Below are positions 7,330 to 14,473 of a stretch of 42,919 bases of DNA, one piece after another. Source of the stretch: a virus. The stretch covers positions 1 through 42,919 of the IMG/VR virus record IMGVR_UViG_3300041409_001227. The stretch is one strand, 5' to 3'. The notes beneath the pieces are model-generated. The model saw nothing but the letters and a program-made list of their open reading frames with translations, was not told where the DNA came from and ran no database searches. The position numbers and the translations under genes were made by a program. Position 1 is the first letter of the stretch. Each line of letters opens with the position of its first letter.

Positions 7330-9041
7330 CGGCGCTCGCGCTCTTTCCAAATCCGGAACCCATCGCCGCAGTATCGTCGCGGCTTTACGGACGGCTGTGT
7401 TTTGATCCGGCTGGTGCGTGGCGCATTGAGGGTGTGCCGCCGCACATTTCGTTGCGGCTCAAGCAAATCTTCCCGCGCATCCCGCGAACTGCAATCGCGC
7501 CGTTCACGCTTACGGACTCGGATTCCGTTTGTGCCGACCTGCTCTGGTTTTGCGACCGCTATCCGCTTGCGATCAGTGACCGTGACGCTGACCATCTGCG
7601 ACACAAGAAGTCTTCCTTTGACCAAAGCCGCGCGTCGTTCGAGCGGATCATGAGCGCCGACTACAGCCCGCGCCATCAGGTCGGATTCCGTGAAGGAATG
7701 CAGCCGTATCCGTACCAGGCGCAAGCGATCGAACTCGCGAAACTCAAGAAACGCCTGCTATTATTGGATGATGTTGGTCTAGGCAAAACGATATCTGCGC
7801 TCGGAGTCGTCTGCGACCCGTCGCTACGGCCCGCGGCGATCGTGGTTGAGCCTCATCTCGCCGACCAATGGCTTGACGAATACATCGCGACGTTCACGAC
7901 ACTGACAGGTCACATCATCAAGAAAACGACGCCCTACGACTTGCCGTGGGCAGACGTTTATCTGTTCAAGTATTCGAACATCTTCGGATGGACAGATATC
8001 GCCGCTACCGGAATGTTCAAGTCCGTTGTGTTTGATGAAATCCAATCTCTGCGCGGTGGGACCGGAACTGCGAAGGGCACGGCAGCAAAGGTGTTCGCGG
8101 ATCACGCTGACTTGCGCATGGGGCTGACGGCGACGCCGATCTATAACTACGGCGCTGAAATATTTCAGATCATCGAATTCATCGAAAGCGGCGCGCTCGG
8201 CAGCGCAAACGAATTCTTTACTGAATGGTGCTCGCGAAGCCGCGATGGCGCTGTGAGCGATCCGAAAGCGCTCGGCACATATCTGCGCGAAGTGCAGTTG
8301 GTCATCCGCCGAACGGAAGGTGATGTTGACGGCCAGATGCCTCCGGTCAACGTTATTTCGCACACCGTCGCGCATGACGAGCAAGTCGCAGACGACGCAG
8401 AGGCCCGAGCGCATGAGCTGGCGATCAAGGTTACGTCCGGTTCATTTGTTGAGCGTGGCAGCGCTGCGCGTGAATTGGACGCGTTCGCACGGCACACGAC
8501 TGGAGTCGCCAAGGCTAAGAGTGTCGCGGCCTATGTGCGCGTGCTGTTGGAGGCTGGCGTTCCCGTCATTCTCGCGGGCTGGCATCGTGAGGTGTATGAT
8601 ATTTGGCTTGCTGATCTCGCGGCGTATCGGCCTGCGATGTACACGGGTTCGGAATCGGGACCGCAAAAGAATAAGACCAAGCGCGCGTTTATCGACGGTG
8701 CCACGAACCTCTTGATCCTTTCGCTACGTTCCGGTGCTGGGCTTGATGGTCTACAAAAGCGCGGCTCAACAGTGGTGTTCGGCGAACTCGACTGGAGCCC
8801 ACAAGTCCATAAGCAGGTAATCGGCCGGCTTCGCCGTCCAGGTCAATCGCAACAAGTCGATGCAATATATCTGCATAGCAACTTCGGCTCCGACCCGTTG
8901 ATGATCGAAGTTCTTGGCGTGAAGGCGAGTCAGGCGCGTAACATCGTTGACCCGCTCGCGGGCGCTGAAACCGTATTCTCGGATGAAAGCCGCATTCAAG
9001 CGCTTGCGCGTCAGTATCTCGAAAAGCGGAGCGCAGCATGA
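7326..9041 (+). CDS. SNF2-like DEAD/DEAH helicase
   Basis: 571 aa; ATG 7326 overlaps the previous stop (ATGA). Full SF2/SNF2 motif set: YPYQAQAIELA (Q-like motif, about 128-138), Walker A DDVGLGKT (148-155), Walker B VVFDEIQ (D237-E238), motif III LTATPIYN (267-274), motif V LSLRSGAGLDG, and motif VI QVIGRLRRPGQ (near residue 496). Unlike the first SNF2-like protein in this operon, all catalytic residues are intact. An unassigned N-terminal domain of about 120 residues precedes the helicase. Likely acts in phage replication, between a nuclease-like protein and the replication initiator. Confidence 0.88.
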   Translation: MTALALFPNPEPIAAVSSRLYGRLCFDPAGAWRIEGVPPHISLRLKQIFPRIPRTAIAPFTLTDSDSVCADLLWFCDRYPLAISDRDADHLRHKKSSFDQSRASFERIMSADYSPRHQVGFREGMQPYPYQAQAIELAKLKKRLLLLDDVGLGKTISALGVVCDPSLRPAAIVVEPHLADQWLDEYIATFTTLTGHIIKKTTPYDLPWADVYLFKYSNIFGWTDIAATGMFKSVVFDEIQSLRGGTGTAKGTAAKVFADHADLRMGLTATPIYNYGAEIFQIIEFIESGALGSANEFFTEWCSRSRDGAVSDPKALGTYLREVQLVIRRTEGDVDGQMPPVNVISHTVAHDEQVADDAEARAHELAIKVTSGSFVERGSAARELDAFARHTTGVAKAKSVAAYVRVLLEAGVPVILAGWHREVYDIWLADLAAYRPAMYTGSESGPQKNKTKRAFIDGATNLLILSLRSGAGLDGLQKRGSTVVFGELDWSPQVHKQVIGRLRRPGQSQQVDAIYLHSNFGSDPLMIEVLGVKASQARNIVDPLAGAETVFSDESRIQALARQYLEKRSAA

Positions 9042-9271
9042 CCACCTCAACGACCGCCTCAACCCGCCACCCTGTTTCGGTGCTTGCCGATGTTTGCGAC
9101 GCCATCCGTAAATATTTCGCAAGCGGCGTCAGATTCGCCGCAGAAGGCAACTGCTCTCCCGAAGATCTTGCGGAGTATATCGGGATTCCGCTGTTTGAAC
9201 GCGATGTGAAAGTCTATCGCGCATGGCGCCAGCACTACGCCGAAACATCGAATGTGCGAGCGCTTGCATAG
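9038..9271 (+). CDS. hypothetical protein
   Basis: 77 aa, ATGA overlap with the helicase gene. Helical content is predicted by eye (VLADVCDAIRKYFASG, CSPEDLAEYIGIPLFERDV). The DLAEYIGI stretch is faintly HTH-like, but the protein is too short to assign. It ends 2 nt before the replication gene. Confidence 0.55.
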   Translation: MTTSTTASTRHPVSVLADVCDAIRKYFASGVRFAAEGNCSPEDLAEYIGIPLFERDVKVYRAWRQHYAETSNVRALA

Positions 9272-9273
9272 AT

Positions 9274-10230
9274 ATGGCAAAGGCCGACAAAAAACAGCCT
9301 TGGTTCAAGTTCTACCCGTCCGATTGGGCTGGGGACCGGAAGTTGCATATGTGCTCAATCGCCGCGCGCGGGCTGTGGGCTGATCTTCTGTGCGTCATGC
9401 ATGAGGCTGAGCCATACGGTCACCTCGTCACGGATGGCCACGCCGTTACCAATCGTCAGATTGCAGCGCTCGCCGGCATCCAAATGGGTGAGTGCGGCAA
9501 GCTGATGGCTGAACTCGAAAGCGCGGGCGTCTACAGCCGGACGGACGAAAAGGTGATCTACTCCCGCCGGATGGTTCGCGATAAGGCAAAGGCCGAGCAG
9601 GATCGTACAAACGGTAAAGGCGGCGGTAATCCGGTTTTGACAGGAGACGATAACGGGGGGGTTAACCCCCCTATAAAGGGTAAGGATAAAGCCAAGAAGC
9701 CAAAGCCATCTTCCAGAATCCAGAATCCAGAACCCGCAGCAGCGCGCGAGCTTGATGAAAATGGTTTGAAGCAAGAAAACGCCTTGAAGGCACTATTTGT
9801 CTCGATAAGATCATCTCTGAAGTGGTCAATACCGAACCTTGATCAGATACAAATTTGGCTCGCTGACGGCGTCCCGCAGGGCATAATTTCCGCCGCGGTG
9901 ACGCCGATGCTGAAACGCAAAGAGGGCATGGCTTCACTGTCCTACTGCGATAGTGCTGTGCGCGAAGCTCACGCGGCGGTTTCTCACCTTCAGGTCATTA
10001 CCGGCGCGAGCAAGGTTTGGGTCGACGAAGGTACCCAGGAATGGTCCTGCCACCAGGCGGAAGCGTTCCGTAAGACCGGACGCGGCACGCCCGTAACCGA
10101 CCAACGAGACGAGGCCGGCCGCCCCACTGGGCGCCGCGGTTGGAATTTCTTATCGCGATGGCCCGAAGGCTTCAACGATTTCGGCGAACGCATCGAACTC
10201 CCATCTGAGGGGGAGGAAAGGGTGGCATGA
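9274..10230 (+). CDS. phage replication initiator/organizer protein
   Basis: 318 aa from ATG 9274 (MAKADKKQPWFKFYPSDW). The N-terminal block WFKFYPSDWAGDRKL, ARGLWADLLC, AEPYGHL and VIYSRRMVRD is typical of phage replisome organizers with a DUF1376-like winged-helix DNA-binding domain. A Gly/Lys/Pro-rich linker (about residues 112-150) leads to a helical C-terminal half that probably recruits the helicase. In lambda-type phages the origin lies within this kind of gene; here the linker coding DNA holds a palindrome and 7-bp tandem repeats. The gene ends with a 4-nt overlap on the next ORF. Confidence 0.8.
   Translation: MAKADKKQPWFKFYPSDWAGDRKLHMCSIAARGLWADLLCVMHEAEPYGHLVTDGHAVTNRQIAALAGIQMGECGKLMAELESAGVYSRTDEKVIYSRRMVRDKAKAEQDRTNGKGGGNPVLTGDDNGGVNPPIKGKDKAKKPKPSSRIQNPEPAAARELDENGLKQENALKALFVSIRSSLKWSIPNLDQIQIWLADGVPQGIISAAVTPMLKRKEGMASLSYCDSAVREAHAAVSHLQVITGASKVWVDEGTQEWSCHQAEAFRKTGRGTPVTDQRDEAGRPTGRRGWNFLSRWPEGFNDFGERIELPSEGEERVA
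9655..9732 (+). other. candidate replication origin inside the initiator gene
   Basis: Within the linker-coding part are a perfect 16-bp palindrome (six G, TTAA, six C; 9656-9671) and three tandem 7-bp units CCAGAAT, CCAGAAT, CCAGAA(c) at 9713-9719, 9720-9726 and 9727-9732. An A-rich stretch with GCCAAGAAGCCAAAGCC lies between them. Iterons plus palindrome inside the initiator gene is the lambda O arrangement. The repeats also encode the low-complexity linker, so coding drift is an alternative. Confidence 0.35.
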
Positions 10231-10427
10231 CGACATTCACTACAACATGCGCGGCTGGTCTGCAGATTGGAGATGTCATCAGCTATCCAGTTTACTTGTC
10301 GCGCTGGGCGAGGCTCTGGCGTGTCATCCGCTATATGCGCCACAACATGCCGCCGGAGCCTAGACGCTTCTGGCGCATCTCCGCTGTATCTGGAAATGTC
10401 TGTTTAGCTGAAGAGGATATGGTGTGA
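10227..10427 (+). CDS. hypothetical small protein
   Basis: 66 aa, ATGA-coupled to the replication gene. Contains a basic, aromatic middle (YLSRWARLWRVIRYMRH) and ends LAEEDMV. The first half looks like a small beta domain. No family recognised. Confidence 0.55.
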   Translation: MTTFTTTCAAGLQIGDVISYPVYLSRWARLWRVIRYMRHNMPPEPRRFWRISAVSGNVCLAEEDMV

Positions 10428-10666
10428 TGGTGTGGACACACAAGCCGTGGATAAATATCCCTGACGATCAGCGCTGCGAAGGTTTGGCACGGCCGGTAAT
10501 GCCTCCCTGCACGTATCAGACGTTTCTAAATCACGAGCGGCGCTGTTCGAAGAAGGCAACGCAATCGCGTGATGGTCGGGCTGTCTGTCATGTGCACGCC
10601 GAAGTTTGCGATGTTAAATACATCGCCCTACCGTCCCCTCCAGTGTCGGATGAGGCTGTGGCGTGA
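10427..10666 (+). CDS. Cys/His-rich small protein
   Basis: 79 aa from ATG 10427 (TGATG overlap; a GTG one codon upstream is an alternative). It contains PPCTYQTFLNHERRC and AVCHVHAEVC; the Cys/His spacing suggests a zinc-binding knuckle. It ends in a GTGA overlap with the next gene. Function unknown. Confidence 0.6.
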   Translation: MVWTHKPWINIPDDQRCEGLARPVMPPCTYQTFLNHERRCSKKATQSRDGRAVCHVHAEVCDVKYIALPSPPVSDEAVA

Positions 10667-10839
10667 GTGAACGAGAGCCGCAATTTGATCGGTTGATAAC
10701 CGACTTGCTACGCGCACGACGCTTATGGAAGGAAGGCGACCTTGCGCGGTCGCGTCGAGTACTCAAAGTCGTCGGATCAATAGCGCTTGCTGACTCTGAG
10801 GAGCCAAACGATTCCTTGCCTGTAGCAGAGACAAGGTGA
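10663..10839 (+). CDS. hypothetical small protein
   Basis: 58 aa with a GTG start in a GTGA overlap and an end in a TGATG overlap. The N-terminal half is basic and helical (FDRLITDLLRARRLWKEG); the end is acidic. Coupling on both sides supports expression. No family recognised. Confidence 0.5.
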   Translation: MSEREPQFDRLITDLLRARRLWKEGDLARSRRVLKVVGSIALADSEEPNDSLPVAETR

Positions 10840-10991
10840 TGGCCTTTGAAGCTGGAGCACGAAAAGAACACAACGGAGCAAAACACGGCAAGGGCGCGTG
10901 GTGCCGGAAGGTTGACGCGAAGAAAGCGGGCAAGAAATTTCGGCGCAGGAATGCGAAACGGGAAATCAAAGTTCAGTTATCGGGAGGGTAG
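10839..10991 (+). CDS. very basic 50-aa protein
   Basis: Starts at ATG 10839 overlapping the previous TGA. Sequence begins MAFEAGARKEHNGAKHGKGA and is Lys/Arg-rich (DAKKAGKKFRRRNAKREIK), so it could bind nucleic acid. An overlapping frame used by the next gene begins only at 10993, where a good SD is present. Confidence 0.5.
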   Translation: MAFEAGARKEHNGAKHGKGAWCRKVDAKKAGKKFRRRNAKREIKVQLSGG

Positions 10992-10992
10992 T

Positions 10993-11241
10993 ATGAGAAT
11001 TACAGGCGGGCGGCGAGGAGAAGACCCGGCACACTGGCAGTATCATTTCTCGAAATGTCCAACGATCAAGCTGGATGGCGTCGTAATCGAGCACGTCAAT
11101 GAAGCTGATGACGTTGCGGGCTATGTTGTCGTGACGTGCTACGGTCCCGACAACAATCTACTGCTGGATGAGACAGGGCAGAATATCAAAACCGAACGGC
11201 GCGAAGGTCGAGTTGAAATTGTAGAAATAAGTGAGGTTTGA
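10993..11241 (+). CDS. hypothetical protein
   Basis: 82 aa. ATG 10993 is preceded by GGGAGG (10982-10987), a strong SD, which is why this start is chosen over longer in-frame alternatives back to 10846. Sequence MRITGGRRGEDPAHWQYHFS then beta-rich segments (GYVVVTCYGPDNNLLL). Unknown function. Confidence 0.55.
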   Translation: MRITGGRRGEDPAHWQYHFSKCPTIKLDGVVIEHVNEADDVAGYVVVTCYGPDNNLLLDETGQNIKTERREGRVEIVEISEV

Positions 11242-11242
11242 T

Positions 11243-11521
11243 ATGGGCGAAATGATTGAGCGTGTCGCACGGGCGATAATCGCAACGCTTAAAACCGCCA
11301 AACCGGAGGACAACCTTTCGCACGATCCTTATATCGGAGGCGTGCGCGACTTGAGGCGCGTCACCATTGACGGCAGTTTCGATATGATTGCGGTGAGCCG
11401 CGCTGCAGTCGAAGCAACGCGCGTGCTGCCAAAAGCAGTATTGGACGATCTAAGTCAACACGCTGAACATGATGTTGAGTATTGGCACGGTCAATTGATC
11501 GACGCTGTCCTGAAATCCTAG
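11243..11521 (+). CDS. hypothetical protein
   Basis: 92 aa; ATG 11243 one base after the preceding stop, with GTGAGG upstream. Begins MGEMIERVARAIIATLKTAK, a common opening of small phage proteins seen in several copies per genome. Likely helical; no catalytic motif. Confidence 0.55.
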   Translation: MGEMIERVARAIIATLKTAKPEDNLSHDPYIGGVRDLRRVTIDGSFDMIAVSRAAVEATRVLPKAVLDDLSQHAEHDVEYWHGQLIDAVLKS

Positions 11522-11541
11522 TTCGCAATAGAGGAGACAAC

Positions 11542-11637
11542 GTGAGCAACCTTCCAGAAGCGATTTCCCAGACGGAATTTGTGGCGGTATTTGATGAGAT
11601 GATTGTAGCAGCCACAAAAGCGCGGGCTACGATCTAA
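11542..11637 (+). CDS. 31-aa small ORF
   Basis: GTG start at 11542 preceded by GAGGAG (11531-11536) at a suitable distance. The product is MSNLPEAISQTEFVAVFDEM plus 11 residues, mainly helical. The SD and spacing argue for translation; function unknown. Confidence 0.4.
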   Translation: MSNLPEAISQTEFVAVFDEMIVAATKARATI

Positions 11638-11665
11638 GGATTAGCCGCACACCCGCCCGTAGTGC

Positions 11666-11680
11666 ATCACAGGGGAGAGA
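11666..11680 (+). repeat. repeated SD cassette, copy 1
   Basis: ATCACAGGGGAGAGA, identical to 12001-12015; both lie just upstream of start codons and contain the GGGGAGAG ribosome-binding core. A related ATCACAGGGA occurs at 12707-12716, before the NusG-like gene. Confidence 0.6.
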
Positions 11681-11682
11681 AA

Positions 11683-12024
11683 ATGAGAGTCGTTGATCGT
11701 AAAACATTTCTGACCCTGCCGGAAGGAGTGGTCTACGCCAAGGGTCCGAAGTGGGCTCCTGGAGGTTTACTATTCAAGGGGCAAAGCCTCGAAAACGATT
11801 GGTTCTGTCTCAATCCATGTTGGGTGAGTGCGCGCGATTCAGGTGAAGCGGTAGATCATCTGGATGCGATGCTGGAGCAAGGCACGAGCTTTCCGATGGA
11901 AGATGCCTACGGGCGCGACGGCTACTTTGACGACAACGAAGTGTTTCTGATTTTCGAGCGAGCCGATTTGAAAACGCTTCGCCATCTGATCGATGCCGCA
12001 ATCACAGGGGAGAGATGGAAATGA
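11683..12024 (+). CDS. hypothetical protein
   Basis: 113 aa. ATG 11683 chosen because GGGGAGAG (11672-11679) sits directly upstream; an in-frame ATG at 11662 has no SD. Contains LPEGVVYAKGPKW, LLFKGQSLENDWF and an acidic C-terminal region (YFDDNEVFLIFERADLKTL). Possibly a conserved phage protein that modulates a host target, but nothing in the sequence names it. Overlaps the next start by ATGA. Confidence 0.6.
   Translation: MRVVDRKTFLTLPEGVVYAKGPKWAPGGLLFKGQSLENDWFCLNPCWVSARDSGEAVDHLDAMLEQGTSFPMEDAYGRDGYFDDNEVFLIFERADLKTLRHLIDAAITGERWK
12001..12015 (+). repeat. repeated SD cassette, copy 2
   Basis: Exact second copy of the 15-bp element at 11666-11680. It decides the start of the following gene: the GGGGAGAG core touches ATG 12015 but sits 6 nt from ATG 12021, so 12021 is the likely start. 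Confidence 0.6.
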
Positions 12025-12326
12025 CAGACAAGCGAAAACCTCTCGTTTTTGGGACCGTCAAGAATGTTGTTCCGGCCTACGTTGATGGTGTGTTTTGGGC
12101 CAACGATGGCAGAGTCGACTCCGCAAAGTTCTATGCGGGCGGGATGCCGCTGGATAATCCAGTCGTCGATCACAACGAAATTTCTGACTTGGTGGCCATG
12201 CCGGTACCGCCCGGTGCTTACGCGACTTGCAGCGCTTATGGTGCGATCAAGTTCGGCTCTCATCCAGACAAGCTTGTAACAGCAGATGTGGTGAATAACG
12301 AAAGCGGGAATGGCTTTGCCTCCTGA
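12021..12326 (+). CDS. hypothetical protein
   Basis: 101 aa from ATG 12021, set by SD spacing and an ATGA overlap with the previous stop. Features KPLVFGTVKNVVPAYVDGVF and KFYAGGMPLDNP; a small beta-rich domain is likely. The last 17 nt overlap the next gene. No family recognised. Confidence 0.55.
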   Translation: MTDKRKPLVFGTVKNVVPAYVDGVFWANDGRVDSAKFYAGGMPLDNPVVDHNEISDLVAMPVPPGAYATCSAYGAIKFGSHPDKLVTADVVNNESGNGFAS

Positions 12327-12666
12327 GTCTGAATCGGAAGCGCAAGGCTCGGCGTCGCAGCCTCGCGTCGCTGAGCCGGGAATGACGCCAGAAGAACGAG
12401 CAAAGGATATATTTCACGCGTTGCTGACAAGCCGCACGATGCGGGAAGGAAAAGAGGCAGACCAAGCGGCAGCATTCGCGATCATCGCTTCATCAATCCG
12501 GTCCGCAGAGAACGATGTGCTGGAGCGCGTCGCGTTTCATTACGATGCGGAAGCCAAAGACCATCGCGCCAAATACGAAAAGACGCGTGGTCTAGATGAT
12601 GGTTACGGCGCTTGGTGTTTTGAGAATGCAGCGGAGTTCGCGCGTAGTCTCAAACATAAAATCTAA
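12310..12666 (+). CDS. hypothetical protein
   Basis: 118 aa; ATG 12310 with AAAGCGGGA upstream. N-terminal 22 residues are Ser/Glu-rich and probably disordered. The rest is helical (GMTPEERAKDIFHALL, AAFAIIASSIRSAE, RVAFHYDAEAKDHR). A generic phage helical protein; role unknown. Confidence 0.6.
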   Translation: MALPPESESEAQGSASQPRVAEPGMTPEERAKDIFHALLTSRTMREGKEADQAAAFAIIASSIRSAENDVLERVAFHYDAEAKDHRAKYEKTRGLDDGYGAWCFENAAEFARSLKHKI

Positions 12667-12674
12667 ATCTAGAA

Positions 12675-12703
12675 TTGTGGCCCGCGTATCCGGCCAATAA
12701 TAT
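12675..12703 (+). promoter_or_regulatory. weak sigma-70-like promoter candidate
   Basis: TTGTGG (12675-12680), 17 nt, TAATAT (12698-12703), in the 69-nt gap before the NusG-like gene. Match to consensus is modest; it is listed because this is one of few gaps in the early operon. Confidence 0.25.
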
Positions 12704-12735
12704 CGCATCACAGGGACAATGTAGGGGATACGGAA

Positions 12736-13320
12736 GTGCAGACAGAACTTAAGGAATTGAAGATCGGCGATTTTGTAGGGTTCATGAAGCCCGAAGATCT
12801 GGCGCGATCAGAACGCATCACGCTCACCGGTACGGCGCGCTGGTTCTGCGCTATCGTCAAAGCGAACCGCCATAAGCGCGCCGAACTCGATTTAGGCCAA
12901 CTCGGCTTCAGGTCATTCTATCCTAGAAGCCGCAAGTGGACATCGCACGCACGCGTAAAGACGGCGAAGGAGTTTCCGATCCTTGGCCGTTACATTTTTG
13001 TGGAAATCGACTATCCGAGGCAATCGTTCCTCACGGTCGATCAGGTGATTTATATTGATGGCCTGATCAAAAACCAAGGCACAGCGATTCCATTCCCCTC
13101 GCACTGGATTGAAGGCCTGTTAATGCGCTACATGGCCGGCGAGTGGGACGAGATCGCTAACGGCAAGATTCCAGTCGGCGCCCGCATCCGTATCGTCGAA
13201 GGTGAATTCCAAGACCAGTTGGCGACCGTTCTGAGCACGAAGGGTCGACGCGTCAACTTCAAGCTTCTTGGCGATACCAAAGAGGCCAGGCTGGACCAAT
13301 CTAGCGTGAGGGCCGCGTGA
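12736..13320 (+). CDS. NusG-like transcription antitermination/processivity factor
   Basis: 194 aa with a GTG start (GGGGAT upstream at 12724-12729). The N-terminal domain has the NusG NGN pattern: ARWFCAIVKANRHKRAELDL, then GFRSFYPRSRKW, then PILGRYIFVEID and VIYIDGLIKN. The C-terminal part has KIPVGARIRIVEGEFQDQLA and a GRRVNFKLLG beta segment, i.e. a KOW domain. It sits downstream of the early genes and just before the packaging and structural operon. A late-transcription processivity role, analogous to specialised NusG paralogs such as RfaH and LoaP, is inferred. It overlaps the next gene by GTGA. Confidence 0.82.
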   Translation: MQTELKELKIGDFVGFMKPEDLARSERITLTGTARWFCAIVKANRHKRAELDLGQLGFRSFYPRSRKWTSHARVKTAKEFPILGRYIFVEIDYPRQSFLTVDQVIYIDGLIKNQGTAIPFPSHWIEGLLMRYMAGEWDEIANGKIPVGARIRIVEGEFQDQLATVLSTKGRRVNFKLLGDTKEARLDQSSVRAA

Positions 13321-13502
13321 TCAAGGTTGACGCATTCCCCATCGCGCCCGCCGTTCGCTCACTTTCTGATATCGAGCGCGACGACTTAGTGAGGCATGTG
13401 CTTGAACAGGCGGCTAAGCGTGTCGAGGCACACGGCGGCAATCCAACTTACGTGCTAGCTTGGAAGGTTGCCGCCAAGATTATACGTGGGATGAAGCCAT
13501 GA
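13317..13502 (+). CDS. hypothetical small protein
   Basis: 61 aa with a GTG start in a GTGA overlap with the NusG-like gene. Helical: SLSDIERDDLVRHVLEQAAK, then LAWKVAAKIIRGMKP. Coupling suggests it is co-produced with the NusG-like factor. No family recognised. Confidence 0.55.
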   Translation: MIKVDAFPIAPAVRSLSDIERDDLVRHVLEQAAKRVEAHGGNPTYVLAWKVAAKIIRGMKP

Positions 13503-13519
13503 AATTAAGAAAATACTAA

Positions 13520-13648
13520 ATGACGAACGGAACCAAATCAGCGTCTATCATCAACATGCCGGTGTGCATGTTTTCACCTGCAGGGACGTTAATGTCCAAA
13601 AACAATTCAGACAGACGGCAAGCCGCAAACATCAAGGCTAACGCCTAA
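13520..13648 (+). CDS. 42-aa small ORF
   Basis: ATG 13520 to TAA 13648; product MTNGTKSASIINMPVCMFSP then a polar tail with SKNNSDRRQAANIKANA. The SD is poor (A-rich leader). Codon use is not distinctive. The following 13649-13739 holds nothing I can identify. Confidence 0.25.
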   Translation: MTNGTKSASIINMPVCMFSPAGTLMSKNNSDRRQAANIKANA

Positions 13649-13739
13649 CTCAAAGGGCTTTCGCCGTCACTGCCCGCGCTGCTACATGGCCGGGCTTCAA
13701 TCATCGTAACCCGCGCAAAAAACCCACGAGGCGTTTCGC

Positions 13740-13893
13740 ATGGGTGAAGTCGTCCCGTTCCGCCGCAAGCCCAACACACCACAGGTCAACCCGATCATGG
13801 CTGGGATAGCAGGGTATTTTCATCGGGCTCGCGATTGTTGGGCTGGTGACGATCGCGATGATTGACGGGTTCATGGGCGAGCGAAGGCCCTGA
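13740..13893 (+). pseudogene. small membrane protein, +1 frameshifted
   Basis: ATG 13740 has a good SD (GAGG, 8 nt upstream). The zero frame reads MGEVVPFRRKPNTPQVNP and on to an unremarkable end at TGA 13863-13865. Shifting +1 after the TTT at 13818-13820 joins a perfect transmembrane segment (IGLAIVGLVTIAMIDGFMG) ending in TGA 13891-13893, giving a 50-aa protein with a basic N-terminus and one TM helix. The +1 frame is closed just upstream by TAG 13807-13809, so only a shift within about 13810-13822 works. Either a one-base indel, a sequencing error, or a programmed +1 shift. Confidence 0.55.
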
Positions 13894-13944
13894 CGACGAT
13901 ACCGCGCCGGACGTAATCCGGAATCAAAAAGAAGGAAGAGGCCG

Positions 13945-14181
13945 ATGACGGTCCGATGCAAGTTCCAATGTGTTGCGAAGAACCACACCCATCAACCCGC
14001 GCCTAGCGTGTACTGCGAAATCAAGCTTATCCCTGTTTGGACAGACGAAGACGGCGCAAACGCTTCGTGGTCGAAGGCAACTCCGCAAGGCGCGCTGACA
14101 ATGGGAATTACGAACCCGGCCGCCGTTGATGAATTCGATCTTGGAAAATACTACTTCCTTGATATCACGCCGTCCGACTGA
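13945..14181 (+). CDS. conserved phage protein of unknown function
   Basis: 78 aa; GAAGGAAGAGG lies just upstream of ATG 13945. It starts MTVRCKFQCVAKNHTHQ and ends EFDLGKYYFLDITPSD, a pattern I know from small proteins of alphaproteobacterial phages (N-terminal RCKF, C-terminal F..GK.Y..D.T). Mostly beta. No function is established. Confidence 0.65.
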   Translation: MTVRCKFQCVAKNHTHQPAPSVYCEIKLIPVWTDEDGANASWSKATPQGALTMGITNPAAVDEFDLGKYYFLDITPSD

Positions 14182-14188
14182 ACATCGC

Positions 14189-14383
14189 ATGACCGCAACA
14201 GTCCTCGCATTCCCCACACCAGCACCAAAGGATGGCGGGAAGGCGCGGATCAAACTTCGCCGCGAGAGATTCGGTCTAGCGGCACCAAGGCCAGACGACC
14301 TCACGCAGCGTCACGCGGACCCGGAAGATACGGGGATGCCGAGCGACTCACCTTATCGCGCGCCTGCACGCGACGGCGCATAA
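14189..14383 (+). CDS. hypothetical small protein
   Basis: 64 aa from ATG 14189. Contains TVLAFPTPAPKDGG and RIKLRRERFGLAAPRPDD; polar, probably disordered. An upstream in-frame ATG at 14126 overlaps the previous gene. Low information. Confidence 0.4.
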   Translation: MTATVLAFPTPAPKDGGKARIKLRRERFGLAAPRPDDLTQRHADPEDTGMPSDSPYRAPARDGA

Positions 14384-14388
14384 CCATT

Positions 14389-14454
14389 TCAGGCGGCGAG
14401 CAGACGACAGGTAGCTGAAGACCTGGACTCCGCAGTTCAGCCTAAACCGCCTGA
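14389..14454 (+). ncRNA. possible structured RNA with enclosed H-type pseudoknot
   Basis: Complementary segments: an outer stem TCAGGCGG (14389-14396) with CCGCCTGA (14447-14454). Inside it are CAGGT (14408-14412) with ACCTG (14421-14425), and GCTGAA (14414-14419) with TTCAGC (14436-14441). The two inner stems cross, giving an H-type pseudoknot. The element fills the non-coding gap between 14383 and the start of a small membrane-protein gene at 14474. No ribozyme or riboswitch class is recognised. Chance pairing is possible because inner stems are only 5-6 bp. Confidence 0.4.
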
Positions 14455-14473
14455 TTCATAAACCGAGGCAACC

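Noticed and set aside
14389-14454. Hammerhead ribozyme at the pseudoknot candidate
   Set aside because: No CUGANGA core with a matching GAAA, so the catalytic consensus is missing.
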